Positions 5,918-14,760 of a stretch of DNA of 14,772 nt are shown here, piece by piece. The stretch is from an archaeon (GTDB lineage: Archaea > Aenigmatarchaeota > Aenigmatarchaeia > GW2011-AR5 > GCA-2688965). Under the pieces are notes generated by a model. That model saw nothing but the letters and a program-made list of their open reading frames with translations, was not told the origin of the DNA and ran no database searches. Each line of letters opens with the position of its first letter. Within the stretch, counting starts at the first letter, position 1. The stretch covers positions 1-14,772 of the forward strand of contig NZEE01000123.1 of the NCBI GenBank assembly GCA_002688965.1. The letters run 5' to 3'. The translations under genes and the position numbers were made by a program.

Positions 5918-8900
5918 CTATTCTAAAATCTGGTCCACAAACAAAGGTGCTGAAGCAACAGCTCCTGTCAAGCCCAAAGCCTTTATTGGTAGAGTTTTAA
6001 AACTTGGTTTCAAGTCCACTTCCATCCACTTCACTCCTTGTGGGTCTGTTATCAACTTTGCATCAAACTGATTTTTTAAAAACTTAGCTACGTCCTTTTC
6101 GTAGAATTTGTAGATAGGATTGGTTTTGTCAATAGCACCTGATATATCAAATTGCTCTTTTAGCTGATCCCATGATTTATTATTTGCATTTTTCTTGATA
6201 GCCTCATCAACAGAAATTGGTAAAACATCAAAGTGTTGTTTTTGTATTGCCTTAAACTTACCATTTTCAAGAACATCAGTAATAACCCATGAATCTGCTT
6301 CAAAGTTATTCTGAACCTGCTTGATTGTTTTTCCTACTTTTAATTCATCAACGCTGAACATGTCACCATTAGAATGTCTCCAATTATGCTTACCACCCAG
6401 TCCTTCAATCTTCATAGCTGTTTCACCTGTTGGGAATTGCACCTTTTTCTTTCCGGCTTGTGCTGCATTTTTCAACTCTTCTCTTATTATACGAAAGTGA
6501 GCTGTTGGATTATTGTATTGTTGGAGCTTTTCCAATACCTCATTCTTTCCTTTTTCTATTTTTTCTATTGCAGACTTCAATTCATCTATATGACTTTTTA
6601 ACTCAGGTGTAGGAGCTTCTTCAAATGCAAATTGTCTCTCTAATAAAGCATTCTTCTTATTAATCAGATCATCAAATCTGTTCACACTGCTTTCCAACCT
6701 ACCTCTTTGATAGATATAACTTTGAACTTCAAGCACTCTGCGTGTGCCAGCACTTTCTTGAGGTATCCACTTCTTGCCATCCCAAACACTTTTAGCCAAA
6801 TCTTCATACCTTGCCCACCCAAACATTTTATCATTCAATCCTGGAAAGTGACCAGGGTCTGTCGCAACCTCAAATGGTTGTTTATAAATTCGTTCACCAT
6901 AGTCAGCAACATTACCTCTCAATTCTTCTGGAAGAGTGTAATTGTCTTCATACAATGGTCTGCGAACATTATCATGCGCTCTTGCTGCATAACTTGCATT
7001 AGAACTTTCGAGTGTTGTTAATGGAATCAACTCTGACTTCACTCTTTCAGCAAACTCTTGCACTGGAACTTTACCACCCTGAAATTCATTAACAACTCTA
7101 CGAACAATGTCTTTGTCAACTTGTTTTATCTCTGGCATATTTGTAAAGTTCAAAATCTCTTGCTTGGAGGTAACACTTTTACCCTTCAAACGATCTAAAA
7201 TACCTGTGGTAAGGTCTGTGAAGCCTTGGAAGATTGGAACAGGCTTTTTAGCTTGTTCAAAAATATCTATTAGTTGTTGTTTAGTTTTAAGAATATCTGG
7301 ATTAAATATTCCTATATTACTCGCACCTTTTAATTCCTGAGTAATCATTCCATCAAAACCTAATTCTTTATAAACTTCCTGCATTGCTGGTAATTCTGCA
7401 AAATATGCTTTACCGTCTTTTATTCCTTGTAAAACTGTTTCTTTACTAAATGGATTAAAATTTAATTCTTTACCTATTGCTTCCTTTATAGTTATACCTT
7501 TATTATCAAAAGTTCTAGTTCTTTTATCAACTACTGCTTTTATTTTATCAAATGTTTTACCATCTAAGTCCACTAAATCAACTAAATTAGCATTTCCATC
7601 TAAAAATAATTCATTAAGTTTTGCTGTTTTACCACCAAATGATTTAGCAAATTCTTTATTTTCTGATACAAAAAATACATCACCAAATTTAGATTTATCA
7701 ATTTTAATTTCTTTAATATCAACTCCACTATGAAATACTTTTTCAAAGTTATTAGTATTTTTTATAAACTCCTCTGCAGTATCAAACTTCCTTGCTTGTG
7801 TTGCTAAGTCATCTACTATGGTAGTTCCAGGGATTCTGCCCTTACCTTTTGGGGACAGTTGTTCAAATGCTCTCTTAATAAGGTCATCAGCGTCATTAGC
7901 TTTCTTTAGTTGAGCTTGTAGTGTCAATCTAGCAACAGCCCTAGCTTTACCAGCAGGACTTCCAAATGCAATATCTCCAGCAGCCTGTGTCTTAGTCAAT
8001 ATATCAGCTAGACCTTCTGGATTTTGTCGTTCAAATACAATAGCTCGTTTTAAGATATCTTCTTCAATAGCTGAAAGTGAACCATACTTAATCTTTAAAT
8101 CTCTAAATTCACCAGGTATTTGAGTTAGTTTTTCATCAAGTTGTTTACCAATTTCTTTTGTTATTAATTTTTGTGCTTCTTTAGCTGGTTGACTTAAATC
8201 TGTTTTACCAAAAGCATCAGCTAAATCAGCATTTATAAATTGTTTAATTCTTTCAGCCTCTAATATATCAACCTTACCACCTGTCTTAGTCAAATTCTCT
8301 ACGATTGCTGTTAATTGATTAACTGCATTAGGGTTTACCCTAGCAAGTGCAGGGTCTTCTGCTATATCTAGTATTTTTAAACCAATAGAATCTAAATCAA
8401 TTTCAAGACCAGCTGCTTGACCTTCATCTAACTTACTTTGTATTTCAGCCCATACTTTTTTCTTAGTTTGAAATACCGCATCAGCATATTCTTTAATTGT
8501 AGTTGGTCTAAATCCGTTATCAACTATTGTCTGATTAGCCAATTCCATTTGTGCCTTTACTCTTCTTAAATTAATCTTTTTTGTTAGTCTAGGCTTCACA
8601 GCTCTAAAAGTTAAATCAACAGCAGGAGTAGATCCAGGTAAACCAACCATTATTTTAATATCATCAATAGCACCTGTAACAGTAGGATTATTAATAAAAC
8701 TAGTTGGTTCTTTTATTGGCACAATAGTTGGTTCTGGTAAAGAAGGAGTTGTAGGTTTAGGTGGAGGAGGTGGTGGAGGAGGTGGCACATCATCAATAGC
8801 TTTTCTAACATTTTTCAATCTTTCAGCTACAGATTTTGTAGTATCAAATATTCTTTTTTGACTTTGTTCTAATATTTCTGTACCAACTTTCTTAGTCACT

Positions 8901-9457
8901 CCAGCACCTGCTATTTCTGTTCCTAATAAAATAGTATTAATACCTGCGACTAAACCTTTATGTAAATCGGGATTTACGGATTTTATGAAATCAGAGGCTT
9001 GCTGAACCTCTTGTGCTACATTTTGTACCAATGAAGATTCTCCAAACTTTGTTAATACCTCTTTGGCAGATTCTTCTTGTTTAGGGCTTAAAGCAACTTT
9101 TAAAATACCTTGAAAAACCTCATCAAATATTCCAGCAGCTGTTCCTGTACCAACACCAAAAGATTCAACAGCTTGAACAACCCCTGGTTGAGTCTTATCA
9201 ATTTGAGCTATTTGGTCAGCTCCAGAAGTAAATTTACTTAATACTCCACTACCAGTTTGTTGAATATCTTGTATTGTTTCTCCTATTCTTTGACCTACAC
9301 TTTCAAATTTACCTAATACACCACCAAATCTTGTAGTCCTTTGAGGTTGAACTTGTTGAATTGGTGCTTGTGTTCCTACCCTTCTAAGTATTTCTTGATT
9401 AATAGAATTATTTGGATTTTGCATTGCTCTATCTATTTGTTGTTGTGAAAATGCCAT
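5918..9457 (-). CDS. Large polyvalent internal virion protein with ADP-ribosyltransferase-like domain
   Basis: A 1179-residue protein, layout as follows. Residues 1-100 are Gln-rich and flexible. Residues 100-190 hold Gly/Ala-rich hydrophobic stretches (GVGTGTAAGIF, LVAGINTILLGTEIAGAG) that could insert in membranes. A nine-proline linker covers 225-233. Residues 290-530 are helical. Residues 565-730 resemble ART-PolyVal domains: VFHSG (574-578), FGDVFFVSENKEFAKSFGG (591-609), ELGFDGMI (698-705), and IGIFNPDILK (715-724). Residues 975-1150 resemble a domain repeated in phage polyvalent proteins: FRIIREELKNAAQAGKKKV, FPTGETAMKIEG, and IYKFYEKDVAKFLKN. Polyvalent proteins are known as phage-borne multi-domain proteins delivered with DNA. 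Its position after the M23-like protein fits ejection into the host. Modified target unknown. No Shine-Dalgarno sequence; start at a TAA-T-ATG junction. Confidence 0.7.
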   Translation of the reverse strand: MAFSQQQIDRAMQNPNNSINQEILRRVGTQAPIQQVQPQRTTRFGGVLGKFESVGQRIGETIQDIQQTGSGVLSKFTSGADQIAQIDKTQPGVVQAVESFGVGTGTAAGIFDEVFQGILKVALSPKQEESAKEVLTKFGESSLVQNVAQEVQQASDFIKSVNPDLHKGLVAGINTILLGTEIAGAGVTKKVGTEILEQSQKRIFDTTKSVAERLKNVRKAIDDVPPPPPPPPPKPTTPSLPEPTIVPIKEPTSFINNPTVTGAIDDIKIMVGLPGSTPAVDLTFRAVKPRLTKKINLRRVKAQMELANQTIVDNGFRPTTIKEYADAVFQTKKKVWAEIQSKLDEGQAAGLEIDLDSIGLKILDIAEDPALARVNPNAVNQLTAIVENLTKTGGKVDILEAERIKQFINADLADAFGKTDLSQPAKEAQKLITKEIGKQLDEKLTQIPGEFRDLKIKYGSLSAIEEDILKRAIVFERQNPEGLADILTKTQAAGDIAFGSPAGKARAVARLTLQAQLKKANDADDLIKRAFEQLSPKGKGRIPGTTIVDDLATQARKFDTAEEFIKNTNNFEKVFHSGVDIKEIKIDKSKFGDVFFVSENKEFAKSFGGKTAKLNELFLDGNANLVDLVDLDGKTFDKIKAVVDKRTRTFDNKGITIKEAIGKELNFNPFSKETVLQGIKDGKAYFAELPAMQEVYKELGFDGMITQELKGASNIGIFNPDILKTKQQLIDIFEQAKKPVPIFQGFTDLTTGILDRLKGKSVTSKQEILNFTNMPEIKQVDKDIVRRVVNEFQGGKVPVQEFAERVKSELIPLTTLESSNASYAARAHDNVRRPLYEDNYTLPEELRGNVADYGERIYKQPFEVATDPGHFPGLNDKMFGWARYEDLAKSVWDGKKWIPQESAGTRRVLEVQSYIYQRGRLESSVNRFDDLINKKNALLERQFAFEEAPTPELKSHIDELKSAIEKIEKGKNEVLEKLQQYNNPTAHFRIIREELKNAAQAGKKKVQFPTGETAMKIEGLGGKHNWRHSNGDMFSVDELKVGKTIKQVQNNFEADSWVITDVLENGKFKAIQKQHFDVLPISVDEAIKKNANNKSWDQLKEQFDISGAIDKTNPIYKFYEKDVAKFLKNQFDAKLITDPQGVKWMEVDLKPSFKTLPIKALGLTGAVASAPLFVDQILE
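8759..8785 (-). repeat. Nine-proline linker
   Basis: Residues 225-233 of the polyvalent protein are nine consecutive prolines, followed by KPTTPSLPEPTIVPIKEP. It separates the membrane-active-looking N-terminal part from the helical and enzymatic parts. A run like this normally stalls ribosomes unless EF-P is present. Confidence 0.9.
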
Positions 9458-9458
9458 A

Positions 9459-12116
9459 TTACGGTTGTCTATTAATTAATTCTTCATCAGTTAAATTAGT
9501 TAAACCACCAACATTTTGTGCATCTTGTAATGCTTTTAATACTCTTTGAGTTGAGTCTTTTATTTTCTGGAGTTCTTTTGTAAATTCTGCTTCAGTTGTC
9601 CTAAATCCTACTATTCTATCACTAAGTCCTAAAAGACCTTTAACTTCAAATTTACTAAGTTTAGTAGCAGCACCTCTCAAAATGGCAAGTTCTTTCTCAC
9701 TGACTTGTCCAAGTGTTCCACCCCTAGCTTTTAAGGCTAATAAGGTATCTAAAGTTTCTTTATCTATTAATGTTGCTACACTTGCGATAAAATTTGCTGA
9801 ATTAGAATTAATAAATTCATTAAAATTAAAGTGTCTTCTGGCAAATGGATTAGGTCCGACCGATTCATTAAATCCTGGATGACTTAGTAATTCATCAATA
9901 TCAGTAATTTTAGATTGAAATATATCGATGTTTGGGTCTCTAGGAGCTGGTTGTTCAGCTCGTATTCTAGCTACTTCAATTTCTAGTTCTGGGTCATCAG
10001 GAATTTGAGCAACTGTCATTTGACCTCTATCTATCAAAGTAGCAATATTCTGAGCTTCAGCAGTAACATCTCTACCAGTAAATGGATTTGTTATAGGTCC
10101 ATCTAATCCCCATTTAGTAGCTACTTGTTGTGGTGTAAAAAATCCTCCACTTGGCTTAGGCATAGTAAAGTCATAATGAGTACCGTCTCCTCCGCTCTTA
10201 GAAAAAACCGTACCAGTATTTCCCATAGTTCCAACTGAACTACCTGCTTGGTAGCTACCTGGACCACTTACTGAACCTTGTTGGAAATGACTAATCATAG
10301 TAATTTCACCTGTTTGTAAATTTTTTATTGTGGCTTGATTTCCGAATCCACTATTACAACCTTTATCTCCTACAACACAATTATTGGTTGCTTCAATAAT
10401 CTCATAATCAAATGGGATTTCTAAATTAGATGGTCCTACTAAATCTAATCCCCATTCCCAAACTGGTGTGCCATCATCAGTAAAAGAACCATAACCTGTA
10501 ATAGTTATATCTCCTTGTTCAGTAGGGATTGTAAATCCATTTTCTCCAGTAGATGATGTTGTACCAAGTCCTGAATAGTTTACTAAAAAATCAAATGCTT
10601 TAGCAGGGTCTGGTGCTGAAGCTGATATTTTAAATATATCCTCCATTGTCATACCTTGTTTTTGTGCTAAACCAGCACCATATTCAGCTATATTACTTCC
10701 AAAATCCGCAGTAGGGTCAAATCCAGTTAAATTTGCACCAGCACTAGCTAATTGAATCATCAAATTATGATTAGATTGTTCATTTGCTTGAGCACGAGCA
10801 GCAGCAGTTGCTCTTTCTTGTAAAGCAAAATTAAAGGCGAGCATATCTTTCTTTTCTTGTCTGGTAGCACTACTTTCAGCACGTTCTAATTGTCTTTCTA
10901 GTATTTTAATTTCATCAAATATTGGTTTATATTTAGCTTCTACAGCTCTTTGTGCTTGATTAAATGCTAAATTAAGTTTATTCATATAACCATTAGCTTG
11001 AGCTTGTAAAAACATTATATTTGTTTGTGTTTTACGAATTGCAGCCGCTTGTGCTCCCTGTGCTCTTGCCGCTGTTTGAGGTGTTAAATCAATATCAGCT
11101 AAAGTTTGTTGTAAATCTGCTGTTGCTACTTCAATTTCATCAGAAACAGCTTGAAGTTTTATTTCTAATTTTTCTGCTTCTCGTTTTTCTAATTCTTGTT
11201 GAAACAAATCTGTTTGTCCTAGTGTTTCTTCTTCTAATCTACTAATCTCTGCTGATAAAGAATCTATCTCTTCATCTGATTCTGATTTAAAAAAAGCATT
11301 AATAAAATCTTGAATACTTTTTAAACTTGAAGGTACGGTTGCTAAAGTAGATTGAGGAGATTGTGATGTAATAATATCATCTGATATACCATCTATATCA
11401 ATTTGTTCTTGAGATAATAAATCTCCAGTAATTGTATCATCTTGTGGTTCAAAACCTTTATCAACAAACTGAGTTAGAGCAGATTGTTTTAAAAATATAT
11501 CATCTACACCTGTTTGAGGATTTCTTACTCTTTCTAAAAATTGAGATTCATTTTCAGGAGTAATACCAAGCCTACCTGCAATATCTTGTAATCGTTCAGG
11601 ACTACCAATCTTAATTAATCCCCCATCAATAACTTGTTGAGTTGTTGTTTGACCACCAGCGGCTTGTACTTGTCCACCAGGCTGACCAAAACGTTGTGCG
11701 GCATCTGCTCTTGATTGTAAAGTTGTTTTAAGTCCAGCTTCTTGTTCAAAAGGAGCTAATTGTTCAGGTGTTAGCGTAGAAGCTGGTTGTCCAAAACCAC
11801 CGAAAGGAGTAAAAGTTCCAGGTGCAAGATCTGTAGCTGTTTGAAATTGTTTAAAAAATGCAGCATCAGGATTATTAACCTTAGTAATTCCACCTTCAAA
11901 TCTATCTTTAGTAAATTCTAAAAGTCTTTCATTAGGAATAGTAGGAAGATCACCAAAGTCTCCTTTACCAGAAAATAAAGATAATTGGTTGCCTTGAAAA
12001 ACACCAACATCTCCACTGGCTAGTTTAAATAATTGATCCTGTGGAACTTCAAAAGATTGCTCCCCGCCACCAGGATTCCTAATTGAAAATTTGTTACCAT
12101 CTCTAAATTGAGCCAT
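9459..12116 (-). CDS. Large coiled-coil virion protein with degenerate M23-like domain
   Basis: This 885-residue protein has a flexible Gly/Gln-rich N-terminal third. Long coiled-coil helices follow at about 280-345 and 375-450, the second rich in Ala and Gln. Residues about 525-670 look like an M23 (LytM/lysostaphin) domain: EWGLDL (554-559), GFGNQATIKN, ITMISHF with His610, VGTMGNTG and GTHYDF (645-650). In active M23 enzymes the metal ligands are H-x3-D and the second His of HxH. Here they read Glu554, Asp558 and Asp649, while the catalytic-type His610 and His647 remain. Residues 735-830 (LLSHPGFNESVG, LLALKARGGTLGQVSEKEL) match a helical segment I recognise from phage internal and ejection proteins. 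It is probably an ejected cell-wall-interacting protein paired with the following polyvalent protein. Confidence 0.7.
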   Translation of the reverse strand: MAQFRDGNKFSIRNPGGGEQSFEVPQDQLFKLASGDVGVFQGNQLSLFSGKGDFGDLPTIPNERLLEFTKDRFEGGITKVNNPDAAFFKQFQTATDLAPGTFTPFGGFGQPASTLTPEQLAPFEQEAGLKTTLQSRADAAQRFGQPGGQVQAAGGQTTTQQVIDGGLIKIGSPERLQDIAGRLGITPENESQFLERVRNPQTGVDDIFLKQSALTQFVDKGFEPQDDTITGDLLSQEQIDIDGISDDIITSQSPQSTLATVPSSLKSIQDFINAFFKSESDEEIDSLSAEISRLEEETLGQTDLFQQELEKREAEKLEIKLQAVSDEIEVATADLQQTLADIDLTPQTAARAQGAQAAAIRKTQTNIMFLQAQANGYMNKLNLAFNQAQRAVEAKYKPIFDEIKILERQLERAESSATRQEKKDMLAFNFALQERATAAARAQANEQSNHNLMIQLASAGANLTGFDPTADFGSNIAEYGAGLAQKQGMTMEDIFKISASAPDPAKAFDFLVNYSGLGTTSSTGENGFTIPTEQGDITITGYGSFTDDGTPVWEWGLDLVGPSNLEIPFDYEIIEATNNCVVGDKGCNSGFGNQATIKNLQTGEITMISHFQQGSVSGPGSYQAGSSVGTMGNTGTVFSKSGGDGTHYDFTMPKPSGGFFTPQQVATKWGLDGPITNPFTGRDVTAEAQNIATLIDRGQMTVAQIPDDPELEIEVARIRAEQPAPRDPNIDIFQSKITDIDELLSHPGFNESVGPNPFARRHFNFNEFINSNSANFIASVATLIDKETLDTLLALKARGGTLGQVSEKELAILRGAATKLSKFEVKGLLGLSDRIVGFRTTEAEFTKELQKIKDSTQRVLKALQDAQNVGGLTNLTDEELINRQP

Positions 12117-12120
12117 AAAA

Positions 12121-12309
12121 TTATTTCGTTAGTTCATCTATCTTTTGGTTTAGGGTTTGTTCATCCTCTCTTGCTTTCATCAATTTATCTACCCGTTTTT
12201 TAATCCATTCATTGAACCATAGCTGAAACAAAGCATCTAGGGTTTGTTCACCGTAAACCTTTTTAAGTATTTTTTCTTGTTTAGTTGTTATATCTATTGA
12301 AATTTGCAT
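12121..12309 (-). CDS. Small helical protein, 62 residues
   Basis: The frame is open from an ATG at 12324, but that extension lies inside the upstream gene. I prefer the ATG at 12307-12309 because it gives the TAA-T-ATG junction seen at four other places in this operon. The resulting protein begins MQISIDITTKQEKILKKVYG and is helical and charged afterwards, with heptad-like spacing to the end. Short proteins of this shape often sit between structural genes in phages; they may be chaperones or minor virion components. There is a gap of four bases to the next start at 12116. I do not recognise a family. Confidence 0.6.
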   Translation of the reverse strand: MQISIDITTKQEKILKKVYGEQTLDALFQLWFNEWIKKRVDKLMKAREDEQTLNQKIDELTK

Positions 12310-12310
12310 A

Positions 12311-13324
12311 TTAAGTAGCATCATTTAAAACATATTTAACGTGAAAACTTGTAGCAGAACGTGCATTTCCTATTACCTTGTCTGAGGTTGCAGATGTTCC
12401 TGTTTGTATTGAGCCTGGCGTGTCACTTAACTGATAGTCAGAAAAAGCGGTTAGTCCAGTTAAATGATCATCATCTATGCCTTCCTGTCTAAGAATTACC
12501 TCTTGACCTTTTACCGCATCATTCTGAGCTATTCCTCTAAAACCATCAGCCTGGTCAGAAGTAAGTCCACTTGATAAAAAAGCACTTCCGTCTTGAATCT
12601 TATAAATAAATTCAACTTGTACTCGTGGTGGATTACCAGCATCTTCATCTTCAAACTCAAGTGCATTTCCAGTTTCAACAACAGATGTTAAACCATTAGC
12701 TTTTAAATTATTATACTGTGTTGGTGTTAAAGTTACCTTAGTACCTGTCTTAAGTCCTGACCCTGCACCAAATCCATAATTTGTTTGAAAACTATCGTGT
12801 GCTGGTCTGTCATCCCAGACAACCAGTGTTTCGTCAAATGTAGCCGTATTATTATTAAATTCACCACTAGTAGATGTGCCACCAGTAATACTATATTTAA
12901 AAGTTACTTTGATTGTTATAATCGTTAATCCTGTTCCTGATGGAATAACAGGCATACTGCTCCAAGATACTAAACCGTGTTTAACAAGTTCATTTGTTTC
13001 AAGTGGACTAGTGCTATCAAAATTAGAACTTGATTGGTCAGAACGAACAAAAGTAGCTTGAGCAGCATCTAGAAATTCACTTGTTTCTGTAATATAACCC
13101 CAGATACCACAGGCCTGTCCTGCTGTAATATCTTCTCCAGCCGTATAAATCTTATCGACTGATGGAAACTCTTCTAAAGACCTATTAGGAGCTGAACCTG
13201 CTTGTAAATATTGACCATCTATTACTTGCTGTGTATTTAAAGCTGGATAATAATTTGCTTGATCTCCTTTACCTGGTAGTGCTGTACTATTTATTGCTGG
13301 AATATAATTTAATTCATCAGGCAT
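12311..13324 (-). CDS. Beta-rich virion structural protein
   Basis: This 337-residue protein is poor in Cys and rich in Ser, Thr, Gly and Asn. Its C-terminal part (about 255-333) reads as a small beta domain: GFRGIAQNDAVKGQEVILRQ, GLTAFSDYQLSDTPGSI and KVIGNARSATSFHVKY. This kind of domain is common on phage decoration, tail and fibre proteins. A related strand pattern near 58-76 (IYTAGEDITAGQACGIW) may be its first half. If so, the central residues about 95-245, which have the alternating pattern of a beta sandwich, form an inserted domain exposed on the surface. Both neighbours are structural genes, with one-base stop-start junctions on each side. Tail or head-surface location is inferred. 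Confidence 0.6.
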   Translation of the reverse strand: MPDELNYIPAINSTALPGKGDQANYYPALNTQQVIDGQYLQAGSAPNRSLEEFPSVDKIYTAGEDITAGQACGIWGYITETSEFLDAAQATFVRSDQSSSNFDSTSPLETNELVKHGLVSWSSMPVIPSGTGLTIITIKVTFKYSITGGTSTSGEFNNNTATFDETLVVWDDRPAHDSFQTNYGFGAGSGLKTGTKVTLTPTQYNNLKANGLTSVVETGNALEFEDEDAGNPPRVQVEFIYKIQDGSAFLSSGLTSDQADGFRGIAQNDAVKGQEVILRQEGIDDDHLTGLTAFSDYQLSDTPGSIQTGTSATSDKVIGNARSATSFHVKYVLNDAT

Positions 13325-13325
13325 A

Positions 13326-14759
13326 TTAAAATAGCATCAATCTTTTAAACTCTGGCGAGGAATTGGTGTCTCCAAGTAACTCAACTCTTATCTGTAACTG
13401 CTCACATTCAGGTATACTTATCTCCTCTGTTCTAAAAGAAGTTTTCTCTGTACCAATCTCTGCTGTTGTATAAGTTCCTATTGTTATAAAAGTATCTGTA
13501 AGATTAATTCTATACTTAATTTGTATTCCCTCACCTGAAGTTAACTCTTTTGCTAAAAAGAACTCCATAGCAGTAAATGTTCTTCTATTTTGTATAGTTC
13601 CTACATCCATTAATCTACTTTCAAAATATGCTTTAGTATAATTAGTCCCATAAGCATAAGAACTAGTTGAAAGTATATCAATCTCATGAGTTGCATTATC
13701 TGTAAAACCAGCTAAAAATTGATCTCTACTAATACTATTTAATGAACCAATAATAAGGGCATTAGAACTTCCCATTGTTTCAGTTGAAATTGTATGTTCA
13801 AAGTTTAAAATGTTTCCTTGTGACGTTTCGGTTAAAGAATATATACCTATTCCATCAGCAACAGTTCCAGAAGAACTTAAACCAAAATATAATTTACCTC
13901 TATGATTCATAATTGCTCCTGGGTAAACTTCTGTATATTTACCGCCACTTGTATCTGCTATTGATTCAGGAACTTGACCTATTGGCCAAGCCTGTACTCC
14001 ATTTGACTTATAAATTCTACCATCAAGACCTGCTGAAATATAAAGATTTCCGCCGATATTTACCATTGCGTTAACTCCATTTTCAGCCATTTGAATGGGA
14101 TTACCAAAGGATGTTGAGCTACCATCCCATGTAAATATATCAGCTATCTTATTATCATCTATTGCTGAACCAACTCCAGATCCTATCATTAAATTATTAC
14201 CTAGTTCTGCTAAACATCTAATTTCATAATCTTCTGGTAAATCTAAAGAGTTATCATCAAATACTCCAGAAGTACTGCCAGCATAAGTTGATGCTGTATC
14301 GTCAGCAAAGTTTTCTCCTGATGCTTCTGTTATTACTCCTATATATCTTCCGCAACCAAAATATAACTTACCATCTAATTTTGAAACTAGCATTGGATGC
14401 CAAGTAGCAGTTCCAATAGTATCCCATCCATCATTCCAATTAGGACTACTTGATAAAGGACCATAAACATCCATCGCAGTATCTCTAGGACAAAATAGAT
14501 GATCTTTCCAAACTGCTAGTCCTTGACCTGTACCAGCTGTATTTGGTTGAGCTGCTAAAACAATAAAATTTGCTCCACTATCTGTTGAACCATAGACCTT
14601 TCCAGCCGCATCTACCGCATAAAAGTTAGCACCAGAGTTAGTAACTGGGTCACGAACTATCCATTTAACAGTATTGGTTGCTACTGAACCACCTTCTGCT
14701 TCTAATTCATTATTAAGTTTAACTATTCCAGGACTACTAAAAATATCTAAATTACGCAT
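13326..14759 (-). CDS. Beta-propeller-like tail protein
   Basis: This 477-residue protein shows repeated blade-like strands with G-x-L-Y/M-hydrophobic cores: NFYAVDAAGKVYGSTD (45-60), HPMLVSKLDGKLYFG (121-135), LAELGNNLMIGSG (183-195), VNAMVNIGGNLYISAG (229-244), and GAIMNHRGKLYFG (281-293). A further repeat near 345 is weaker. The C-terminal part (about 370-477, with VGTIQNRRTF and the final SPEFKRLMLF) is a separate beta sandwich of a type often found after phage propeller domains. Such proteins form tail nozzles or adsorption baseplates, for example the propeller-based tubular protein of T7-like phages; specific homology is not shown. The gene begins at TGA-T-ATG after the preceding gene. 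Propeller fold fairly likely, exact tail location inferred. Confidence 0.65.
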   Translation of the reverse strand: MRNLDIFSSPGIVKLNNELEAEGGSVATNTVKWIVRDPVTNSGANFYAVDAAGKVYGSTDSGANFIVLAAQPNTAGTGQGLAVWKDHLFCPRDTAMDVYGPLSSSPNWNDGWDTIGTATWHPMLVSKLDGKLYFGCGRYIGVITEASGENFADDTASTYAGSTSGVFDDNSLDLPEDYEIRCLAELGNNLMIGSGVGSAIDDNKIADIFTWDGSSTSFGNPIQMAENGVNAMVNIGGNLYISAGLDGRIYKSNGVQAWPIGQVPESIADTSGGKYTEVYPGAIMNHRGKLYFGLSSSGTVADGIGIYSLTETSQGNILNFEHTISTETMGSSNALIIGSLNSISRDQFLAGFTDNATHEIDILSTSSYAYGTNYTKAYFESRLMDVGTIQNRRTFTAMEFFLAKELTSGEGIQIKYRINLTDTFITIGTYTTAEIGTEKTSFRTEEISIPECEQLQIRVELLGDTNSSPEFKRLMLF

Positions 14760-14760
14760 A

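Noticed and set aside
6374..7340. Plus-strand open frames opposite the polyvalent protein gene
   Set aside because: They have no ribosome sites, overlap one another in different frames, and lie within a continuous minus-strand frame with recognisable domains.
9459..12116. Tape measure protein
   Set aside because: It has coiled coils, but it follows tail or nozzle-type genes and carries an M23-like domain plus an ejection-protein-like C-terminus; there are no long hydrophobic tape-like repeats and no tail-tube genes nearby.
12310..12324. Upstream ATG codons extending the 62-residue protein by five residues
   Set aside because: They lie in the 3' end of the preceding gene; the ATG at 12309 gives the recurring TAA-T-ATG junction.
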